From NCBI GenBank assembly GCA_963682025.1, contig OY821518.1:305325429-305389428 (forward strand): a stretch of DNA of 64,000 nt, in the 5' to 3' direction. A model generated the notes under the pieces. It did no database searches. It saw nothing but the letters and a program-made list of their open reading frames with translations, and was not told the origin of the DNA. This DNA comes from Cordilura impudica. Its lineage: Eukaryota > Arthropoda > Insecta > Diptera > Scathophagidae. Positions within the stretch are counted from its first letter, which is position 1; every line of letters starts with the position of its first letter. Position numbers and translations under genes: made by a program. Shown one piece after another: positions 55,821 to 64,000 of the stretch.

Positions 55821-56626
55821 CAAGTAAGAAAATTATAGTCGGTCTAGACCGACTATACGATACCCTATACCATGCGTTTAGAGACCCTATCTGGCCCAAC
55901 TAACTGGATATAGAAAATAAGCATAAACGAAATTTGAGTGGGATTTTTATTAATTTTTTCGGCTGCAGATATGAAAAAGTTCATATCGGATGCTATATTT
56001 ATATGAGGACTAGGCCCAAAAATGGACCGATCCTGACCATGTTTGGTAAAGTCTCTTGTATTTGGCAAAAATATATACAAACAAAATTTGAGAAGAATCA
56101 GTGCAATATTTTTGTTTTTTGATAGATATAAGTGAAGATCGGGAAGCAGCTGTATGTGGGGCCTATGACTAAGAGTTGTCCAATAGGGATCATTTTTGGA
56201 CTACTCATTAATGGGTGTAATAAACGCATACAAACCCAATTCGAGTAAGATCTATATGACAATTTGGATCTTATGGCAATTTATGTCGATTTCATAGGGG
56301 TCATTTGTATGGGGGCTAGGTCTGAACATCGACCGATTCTCACCAATTTCAATAGCGTTCATCCCATGGCCGATAAAAGATTAAATACCAAATTCCATCA
56401 AAATATATTCATATTTGCGACCTGCAGTTTGATTACAAGCTTTACATGGACACACAGACGGACGGACGGACGGACGGACGGACGGACGGACATCGTTAGA
56501 TCGAATCAGATAGTGATTCTGATTCGATCGGTATAATTAAAGATGGGTGTAGGTCAAATATTTTTGGTTGTTACAAACAGCAGCACAAAGTCATTATACC
56601 CAAACCACATAGTGGTATAGGGTATA
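55821..56626 (-). mobile_element. HINE copy P, in the mariner element
   Basis: Full length (806 bases), perfect palindrome (55838-55855), and the GGAC run is one of the longest (56458-56490). A small deletion (CTATCTGGCCC) occurs near 55888. Flanks are A runs. Confidence 0.93.
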
Positions 56627-56712
56627 ATAACATGACAGCATGACACGACTCACACGAGATCTGTCCAAAAAAAGGCTATTGAAAAAAGTATCTCTACTTG
56701 GATCACCAGATG

Positions 56713-57052
56713 TAATAATAATATTTACTTTGGAAAGTAAAATTGGTGAGAAAGTTTGGACCAAACTTGGTAGAGTTGTCATATAAAATTATGAATTTAA
56801 ATCTTAAAAATGGCGGTAACAGTGTAGTTGACAACCTCGATGGAGTTAGAATAGAATCATTTAGATATAATGAATGCCTCTGGCAAATTTAAACGTTAAC
56901 TTTCTATGTATAAAGAAACTTTTTGAGATTAAATGGAATAAAACTTACTTTTGAAATATTAAAATGTACTTATAAATCTTATTCTTATTGCTTCTAATAC
57001 ATCCTCTATAATTAATCAACCGACTGAACTTAACTGATACTGAATTTTTTTT
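56713..57052. other. AT-rich spacer
   Basis: Nothing recognised. Confidence 0.4.
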
Positions 57053-57277
57053 TATACCCTATAGCATTATATGCTGATTTTTGTAACTACCTCAAATATT
57101 TGACATAGACCCATGTTTTATTAAACCGATCGGCTCAGAACAACTTTCCGGATCTTAACTTAAATCAAAAGCAATAATGTTGCACAGATTTTTCTCAAAT
57201 TCGGTTTGTATATGTTTTGCAAAAATAAAAGTGACTTTACCAAATATGGTCCAGACCGACAATTATTTTCTTTCTTG
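57053..57277 (+). mobile_element. HINE copy Q, internally deleted (225 bp)
   Basis: It keeps the start TATACCCTATAGCA, GTAACTACC, ATATTTGACATAGACCCATG and CCGATCGGCTCAGAA. It then jumps to ATCTTAACTTAAATC, TTGCACAGATTTTTCTCAAATT and GTGACTTTACCAAATATGGTC, and directly to CCAGACCGAC and TTTTCTTTCTTG. The (GTCC)n, the second inverted motif and the left half of the terminal stem are gone, so it should be immobile. Confidence 0.85.
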
Positions 57278-60059
57278 TTTAATTTTCATTTTATTTTTTT
57301 GTTTTGTTACTTTTATGTTTCTTGATTATAATAAGTGATAAAAAAAATTTAAGTGCACATTTTCAAATTTTGTAGTGCAAAATTTAAGATTTTTGACTTT
57401 TAGTGCACTAAAGTCCGGTCTCTAGTAATTAATAATATCTGTCTCAACTTTCACATACATCTAAAACAAATCAAACAAATGAAAAATAAAATAAAATTTT
57501 TATATCAATCAGCAGAAACAGCCCTATTTCACTTGATATACAAACATATGTATTCTCATCAGGCAACACGAATAAGTACTTCAAAAACTTTAATGTCTTT
57601 TAATAAGGACATAAGAGCCGAAAATGTATTTAGAAACTGTGTAAGCACTTTTACTATATTTGCCCTCTATATACACGTGAATATACTTAATTTCGTTCAG
57701 GGTGAAAATGGCTGTCGCACACTGATATAAATGTTCAATAAGTAGACTTTATCTACTTGCTTCTTTTTCAAGAGTGTCTTGTTGCTGTCATGTTACTGCC
57801 ATTTGTTACTGTCAGTTTTGGCTACACTTGAAGTTGTAATTATTCCAATACATACACTATGTACAAAGTAATAATTGACCATAAGTAGTAGACCTGTCAA
57901 ATGCAGATAATATATAAAATCAAGAAAATATAAAAGAAATTCAAAAAAAAAAATTAGGAATATTTTAGAAACTGATGAAAAAGATTTGGCAAAGTTTTTC
58001 GTATTTAAAACATTAATTAAATTGGATGAAATATGGTTTCAGTATTAATACTCAGATATAAATAGAGAAGATAAAAATTGTTACTGTGTCCAATAATAAA
58101 TTTGCTTATATCCCAAGTAACAACAAAAACAACTAACTTTAGGTAACGACGCTCGTGTTTAGGCTATTTACGTACATTAAATACTTGTGACCATTCCCAT
58201 TAGTAACCAAAAAATTTGAATTAATCAAATGAACAATGTACGGCATGAGGTGGAGTTTGAAAATATTATACATTGCTTGGATGATTGGCTGTCTAGCGGT
58301 TTGGTAATACAATTGATTTTCTTGTTATTCTGGAATTTTGGCATTTTCAGGAGTTTTTGAAATAATATGAGATGTAGCACGTGAGGTGCTTTAAATTGTA
58401 AAAGAAAACAAAACTTTGCAAGGTTTTGTAAGGCCTCATAAGCAACTACGACAACAACAATTACTAACTGGAAAGAAATAAAATCGTAAAGGGTTGCCAT
58501 ATAAAATGTCTAAGTTACGAAAATAAAGTTTAATTTGAAGTCGACCAACCAAAATCATTGACTACCAAACACATCGATTCAACCTCAGTATAGACTTCAT
58601 GGTACGATGTGAGATTTCAGCTGATTTAAAAAATTAATTATTGATGGCAACTCTGCCATCATTTTCTTACTTCCAGCTCTCTCTTTCCCAATCTATCTCT
58701 CTTGATGGTTTTATGATGATGGATTATAAAGTTTCAGTTTTTCCAAACTAAAACCTAAGCGTGACCGAATTTTGTAATTAGCCAACTGGGATAAAATATT
58801 TCGTATATTTAAAATTGAACAAACAAAATTTTTTCAGGTTTTTTTTTTATTTACAACATAAACCAAACAGAAAATATGTTATGTCATTGTAATTTATAAT
58901 AAGAAAAAAATATCGATTTCAAAAACTCATAAGCAAAGCAATTTAAAAGAGACGTTATGAAATATTTTTGAGCTCATAATAAAAAGATTATCAGGCGTTC
59001 ATCTATTGAAATCCAGATACTCTTAATACTCTTAGTGAATATTTGTTGTAGTCAAATAAAGTTGCATTAGAGTCAAGATGGTTGCCCACCGTTAACGATA
59101 AAGCATGTATGAAGCCATGCCGCACCATTGAAACCTACAACGTAAATACAATAACAACAACCATAAAATTTGTTAATAATATTTATGCGTCAACTTTCTG
59201 AGCTTCACAAATAATTGAGGCACATCTAAGTTAATCATTTAGAGGGTCTGTTACACTTCGAATTCATGCACCACAAAATTTCTATGTATATTAGACAAAA
59301 TTGAAGATAATTATTATTATACCCGTCCTTCTTAAATAAAGCTATTTTAGCATTAAAAATTAGCCCTTTAACCTCTATTTTATACCTTTGCTTTTTCTGT
59401 TCATACAAATACGAAAACTTTAACTAAACTTTATGAAATTCAGCGTAAGTGTTAAAACGTGTAATAATTCATAATTGCCTTTGGTCATTATTGTTTTCTC
59501 TCTTTACCAACCAAAACAACAAAAATCATTATTTAGTTACAAAACCATTTTTTATTTACTTAAGAAAGAAAAGAGGTGAGAGAAAAAATTAACATTTAAA
59601 TGCGTTAGTATGACGCTTTTGTCTGTCACCGTGAAGAAGCCACCGTCAAATACAGGTGTATTGGAGAAAGGAGGGGGCCTTCATACAATTGTCTCTATCT
59701 AATATGCCATACACAGCCTGTCAATAATTATAAGCAAATACAATAAATTTTAATTTTTAATTTTAATTTTAATCGAGACTAATCATTTACATCAAGTTAT
59801 AGTAGTTGAATTCGTCATAGAAATTTTTTCATCAAAATTATATTCTTACCAGTTAATTGTGAGGTGCTCATGTTCAGGGGTAGATAGTCTAGGGGTAGAT
59901 CAAAAAGCCTTGTAAAGTCCAAATGGAGCACAGATTTTTGAGCAAAATAATATTTTCAACATAGTTACCTTTTTTATCACTTCCAAATTAGAGGATATCT
60001 CAAGGACCTCAAACTAGGAATTTGTTTAATCAATGATTTCATCGTTTAAGACATACTAG
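57278..60059. other. Long AT-rich stretch, no gene recognised
   Basis: No transposon ends or known coding motifs. The open frames at 57479-57730 and 58500-58225 lack recognisable features. If 60411-60631 is a real terminal exon, this could be its upstream intron. Confidence 0.4.
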
Positions 60060-60396
60060 CAGATTCCAGCACTCGAAATTCGAGCGCAATTTCTAGGAAA
60101 TGTTATTTTTTCATTAAATAAAGACCAAAGCAACACAAAAACAAACTCATTTTTATTACAAACACATTAACAAATTTAATAAACACACACATAGCATTGT
60201 ATAATTTTATGTATGTCTTAGTAGTAACTTTAAATGCAATTTACTCAAAACAAAGGAAAAAATTTAAAAATCTGTAAATCTGCAAAACGGCTAAAAAGAA
60301 ATACCTTTCAAATAACATACGTTCGGTCAAAATCGGGATAAAATGGTAGAACAAAACATCAGTCACAAGAAATCGCCTAGCCTATTAATATTATAA
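60060..60396 (+). mobile_element. MITE family B, copy 6 (best complete copy)
   Basis: Runs from GATTCCAGCACTCGAAATTCG through ATTTCTAGGAAATGTTATTTTTTC, AATGCAATTTACTCAAAACAA, AAATCTGTAAATCTGC, ATACCTTTCAAATAACATACG and AGAACAAAACATCAGTCACA to AGAAATCGCCTAGCC, followed by TA. The end GGCTAGGCGATTTCTT (read on minus) also bounds copy 7. Its right end lies 14 bases before the putative splice acceptor at 60410. Confidence 0.75.
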
Positions 60397-60410
60397 ATTT
60401 CTTTCTTTAG

Positions 60411-60631
60411 ATTTGGAAATAGAAAATACGGGTGAGCAGCAATTTGCAGAACCGTTAACGGAATTCTTCCATGGCGACGACATACGTGTTTATGGTCAAT
60501 TGTGCCGATCTTATGGACAGCTTTCTCTAACCCAACTGATATGCCTATGCTATATAACTTTCACCCTTCGACCACTTTCACCTCTCCATCGGCCAACACC
60601 ATATCGTGAAGTTTTTCGACAAGTTTTATAA
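60411..60631 (+). CDS. Candidate terminal exon of an unidentified host gene
   Basis: TTTCTTTCTTTAG at 60398-60410 is a strong pyrimidine-rich acceptor. From 60411 only the third frame is open, reading EIENTGEQQFAEPLTEFFHG, DDIRVYGQLCRSYGQLSLTQ, ICLCYITFTLRPL and HRPTPYREVFRQVL, with a TAA at 60629-60631. The two bases before the first whole codon imply that the incoming intron splits a codon. Base composition is much more balanced than in the flanks, and the residue mix is protein-like, which is why I separate it from AT-driven shadows. I do not recognise the protein; LTQLICLCYITFTL could be a membrane segment. AATAAA occurs near 60740. It could instead be part of an unknown element. Upstream exons are not found. 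Confidence 0.35.
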
Positions 60632-60639
60632 CAAAATTG

Positions 60640-60992
60640 TTAAAAGTTGTTTTAATTTATATTCGCGAGCAATAAGCAGATAATTATACCATAGATATAT
60701 CACAATGGATTATTTTGATCCCAGGAGCACTGAGTGGTTAAATAAATATAAATTAACCGAATTATTTTTCTTAAATTCTAAATAGTGCTATCAACGAGTT
60801 CATTTTTATTTTAAAATATCTTAAAATCCAAAGCTGGCCTTGGCAAATAATGGCTTAATGTTCTCGGATTTATCCCAAGTTTTTGGGACAAAACTTCTAC
60901 ACATTTGGTTATTATATTTTAAGCATCGCATCTAAAAATTGGATAGCACTTACAAAATATTTGAATTTTTTGAATAAATTGTCTTTTATTAG
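60640..60992. other. AT-rich stretch after the candidate exon
   Basis: Contains AATAAA near 60740, a possible polyadenylation signal. Nothing else is recognised. Confidence 0.35.
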
Positions 60993-61461
60993 TTTGGGGT
61001 CATATGTGACCCCAATTCCAAAAGGGTTAATGGAGTCATATTATTTTTTTCCGAAACCCTAGGCTATTAAGATAAAATATGACATTTAAAAGTAGAAAAA
61101 TTATGAATTTTTGATACCAAGTATTTAGAAAGAGTACATTTACAGAATATTTCACAAAAATCCAATTTTTCTCGAAATCCGCAAAAATAAAATCCTTGTC
61201 AAAAAAATTCTGGCATTGGGATTTACTTAAAAATTCACACAGTTAATCTGCAATATGTATTTCATAAAACCTTAAAGTGATAGATTCATTTTTTTAAATT
61301 TTGTTTAAGAAAATTTTTTCAAACTTAAAAAAGGAGTTTTAAAAATGTAATCAAAAAATTTCCAATCTTCGGCCTCAATGCGCAATAGGTTAACAACGTG
61401 GTAATAAAACAATACTTCATATCTGAGTACCTGTAAGTATAGAGACCAAAAAAGAATGATG
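60993..61461. mobile_element. hAT-like foldback fragment (centre and right arm)
   Basis: Colinear with 14555-15023 of the foldback at 13891-15327: GGGGTCATATGTGACCCC, CCGAAACCCT-GGCTATTAAG, AAAAATCCAATTTTTCTCG, CAATGCGCAATAGGTTAAC, to GAGACCAAAAAAGAATGATG. The left arm is absent, so this copy cannot fold back. Confidence 0.8.
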
Positions 61462-63338
61462 AAAGAAGTTTTTCAAGTGTACATTTTTTTTTTTTTTTGA
61501 CGCCTAAAATAAGGCCTTTTTGGAGTTTAATGTTAATTTGGAAATGAAGAAGAAATTAAATTAAATGAATAATTTTTTTTTCAATTAAATAAACAACTAA
61601 CGTATGTATATGCTTTAAAGAAATAAAAACGGATTTATTGCAACTTCCCCATTTTGGGATCTATGAACTCATAAATGTTGAACTGTTCACTGTACAGTTT
61701 GTTTTGAAGCCGGCTGCATATCCTACGTGATCCTTTATAGACTCAATAAATAGGAGTATAACAATCCCGCTACCGGCCACACAATTACAAACCATAAATA
61801 CCTAAATACCTCGACCGTATTTAGCCGTTAGCATCAGAGCTTCTTTATTTGATGCAGTTCCATACGGTTTTTCTGTTGACATCTGAAATTAGTGTCTTTC
61901 TATGTGCTACAGATCCACAATATTACGATTTTTTTTTAAATTTTGCGAACGTTATCTTCATTGATATCTTTGGTGAAAGATTCATTGATTCTAGATTGGG
62001 GAAGCATTAATTCTGGCATTTTGTTCTGCTTACGTCAAAATAGTTTTCTCTAGTTTAGAGGGCCGTTCAAAATGATATCTTTACAAAAACTGAGTTAAGG
62101 GATTTATATTTTTAAACGATGCACAGTGGGACGCCCTCATACATTTCGTGCAAAAACTATAAGGAGTGGTCCTAGATGGTTGAAAGTTGACACCGAGCTT
62201 CATATTAACTAAATTTAGAAAAAATTTAATTTCATTAAAATCACCCATGCTCATTCGAAATTTTGTCTTTTATGAAAGTGTTTAATAATTTAATTTCTCC
62301 TTGTTTACACAGTTCTTCATATGAAACTGAAAATAAACTCATTTTTTTAATTATATGTGACCCTGCATACGAAAACCCAAAACCATGTTTTTGAGTAAAA
62401 CGCAATTGAGTAAAACGCGGTCTCAAATCATTGTTGCATTTTAGTTTTGATTTGTATGTTTTGATTGGTTTTAATGTTTAATTTATCATTTAGTCCTAGA
62501 ACTCCGAGTTTGTTTTAATTATTGTGATTATTGTTTCGCGAGTGTGATGAATTTGATCAACTGAGTTTTTACTATTTTATGTAATTGCATTTTTTACATT
62601 ACTTTCCGATGTTTTTTAGATTTGCGAGCGGTTTGATATGAAAATTTAAGGTTTTTACATACCAATCCAAAAAAAAAGTGAATTCATGAAATTTGACATA
62701 CTAGGTGGCTCTTCTTAAGCAGGGACACATATATAAAAGTTTTAAAAACTCTGAAAATGAAAATCGCAAGGGTTGTAATTCATCCGTTTGTTCACTATAA
62801 AATGATGATATAAACATCTGTTTTTGTTTTTCGTTATTTCTATGCAATTTTTCAGCCCAATTGCTAATAAACTGTTGTTAAATTCAAAACTCGATAATAT
62901 CTGACCTAAAAGTATGCAATTTATAATTGATTTCCTGTTCGGAAAATTTCCGAGAATTATTTTTTTTAGAGAAATAGAGAAATATATTAAGTAAAATAGT
63001 GTTAATTACAGACATATGGACCACTGAATTGCATGAAAATATAAGTCATTTTTTGCGTAGCAACCCGGCAGGGACTTTACCCATATCTAAACATATCTCT
63101 GCAAAACTGCATCATAAAATTTTTGAAATTGACCGGTCGAAAAATAGAGTTTTAACACCATAAACCCACTGTTTGACGTACTGCACTGATGAGTGGCTTC
63201 GGCCTAATTCAAGAAAATAATTACCATCATTTCTAACCTTTAGAATAATTTTGCTCTCATCAACACCATTTTTATCTTTTTTTTTTTATTGTGGACTCAT
63301 CTAAAAAAATATAGTTTACAAAATCTATAATATCAATA
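61462..63338. other. AT-rich stretch, no gene seen
   Basis: No element ends or recognised coding similarity. The open frame at 62426-62241 has no known likeness. Confidence 0.4.
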
Positions 63339-63550
63339 GGCTAGGCGATTTCTTATGACCGATGTCTTGTTTTACCGTTTTATCCCGATTTTGACCAAAC
63401 GTATATTATTTGAAAGGTATTTTTTTTGCCGTTTTGCAGATTTACAGATTTTTAAATTTTTTCCTTTATTTTGAGTAAATTGCATTTAAAGTTGCTACTA
63501 ACACATACATAAAATTATGCATATGCTATGTGTGTTTTATTGAATTTGTG
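63339..63550 (-). mobile_element. MITE family B, copy 7 (terminal half)
   Basis: It begins with the element end TAGGCTAGGCGATTTCTTA and runs through GACCGATGTCTTGTTTTACC, AACGTATATTATTTG, TTACAGATTTTTAAATTTTTTC, to ATGTGTGTTTTATTGAATTTG. There it breaks directly into the hAT-like arm fragment. Confidence 0.75.
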
Positions 63551-63985
63551 AAAAAAATTTCCCATTTTCTATCTCATTGAGCAATGGGTTAACGACGTGG
63601 TAATAATACAATACTTCATATCTAAGAACTCATAGGTATAGAGACCAAAAAAAAAAAACGATGGCTTTAATCAATTTCTTAAAGTTTAAAAAATTTTCGT
63701 CAAATTTCATGACATAGTGTTTTTTGCACAAAAGGGGTCTGTGGCATTTGCTATTTCTTGGCGAGTTTTTTTTTCGATTTGGAATTTGTATAGCTTTTTG
63801 ATAAAAAGATAATTTAGTAATGATATCGGTTCATATAACAACTTGTTGAAAAATTAAAGTACAGAACAAAATTTTCATAAAATCTGAAAAAAGTCATATT
63901 TTACCCATATAAACATACTTGAAATTTTCAATCGATTTCCGGCGCGACTTTTCTTTATACGATTGGCATCAAACTTCACATTTAT
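63551..63985. mobile_element. hAT-like foldback arm fragment
   Basis: Colinear with the right arm of the foldback at 13891-15327 (about 14920 onward): TTAACGACGTGGTAATAATAC, CGATGGCTTTAATCAATT, GGCATTTGCTATTTCTTGGC, AACAACTTGTTGAAAAATTA, and to CTTGAAATTTTCAATCG. It keeps a segment lost from the right arm at 15240. It may continue beyond the window. Confidence 0.75.
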
Positions 63986-64000
63986 TAGTTTTATTTAGAA

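Larger units (their letters stand above)
55044..56712 (-). mobile_element. mariner-type transposon (rosa-like), carrying HINE copy P
   Basis: The left end AAAGGGTGATCCATTTCGAG (55045, after TA) and the right end, read on minus from about 56712 as CATCTGGTGATCCAAGTAGAG next to TA, share GGTGATCCA and a following GAG-T-C-TTTTTT pattern, as terminal inverted repeats. Without the 806-bp HINE the element is about 860 bp, shorter than the usual 1.3 kb, so internal deletion is likely. It holds the transposase relic at 55290-55815. Confidence 0.7.

Noticed and set aside
58225..58500. 91-residue frame on the minus strand
   Set aside because: No motif or splice signal stands out and the composition follows the flanks.

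Overview
The window looks like a heterochromatin-like or intronic/intergenic stretch of a schizophoran (probably calyptrate) fly genome. It is very AT-rich, has no operon-like gene packing, and is dominated by classes of eukaryotic transposable element familiar from flies: Tc1/mariner, Tigger/pogo, hAT, PIF/Harbinger-type MITEs, Helitrons, LINE fragments and a (GTCY)n-bearing interspersed element resembling mini-me/DINE-1. The assignment to flies is inference from these families. I see no rRNA, no intact tRNA, no CRISPR array and no complete host gene. The one stretch that could be a host exon is 60411-60631 (+), an unidentified terminal exon directly after a pyrimidine-rich AG acceptor.

The main theme is one element family, called HINE here, with 17 copies (10 plus, 7 minus) covering about 11.4 kb, near 18% of the window. 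A full copy is about 720-810 bp. It starts TATACCCTATACCAC, carries a (GTCC)n microsatellite about 150 bp in, repeats the 12-bp motif ATACCCTATACC in inverted orientation near the other end, and closes with an 18-bp perfect palindrome (AGTCGGTCTAGACCGACT) followed by TTTTCTTACTTG. It inserts into T runs without a clear duplication. This is the architecture described for Helentron-associated elements (subterminal inverted repeats, 3' stem-loop, T-T target), so I interpret it as a non-autonomous Helentron derivative.

Layout. 1-330: mariner relic. 3068-7763: a stretch bounded by Tc1-type inverted repeats, containing a HINE, a Helitron satellite block, a DD34E transposase relic and a second transposase relic. 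10664-11455: a complete short Helitron with A|TC...CTAG|T ends. 12562-13872: a relic of an unnamed arthropod repeat-associated protein, whose intron was invaded by a HINE. 13891-15327: hAT-like foldback. 16012-17060: two copies of a 340-bp MITE (family B). 17880-19986: two HINEs in opposite orientation. 21491-23815: a deleted Helitron with recognisable helicase, split by a HINE, followed by a foldback at 23833-24413. 26424-28607: an A-rich array, split by a HINE. 29932: hAT C-terminus. 32361-34828: a full-length Tigger-like transposon with a frameshifted transposase. 35067-36890: a second, longer relic of the unnamed protein, split by a MITE. 38155-39433: a HINE split by Helitron and LINE pieces. 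40510: tRNA-derived SINE. 43064-44520: family B plus transposase relic. 44675-46221: HINE nested in HINE. 46348-46760: deleted mariner. 46947-49556: two HINEs. 50535-51253: LINE RNase H end. 52063-54448: a second copy of the short Helitron, carrying two HINEs. 55044-56712: a rosa-like mariner carrying a HINE. 57278-64000: mostly unique AT-rich DNA with family B and hAT-foldback fragments and the candidate exon.

The nested insertions give a relative chronology: HINEs landed in Helitrons, a mariner, an A-rich array, a gene intron and another HINE, whereas a Helitron of another type landed in one HINE. In three cases either an empty-site copy or a resumed reading frame defines the HINE boundaries to within one T.
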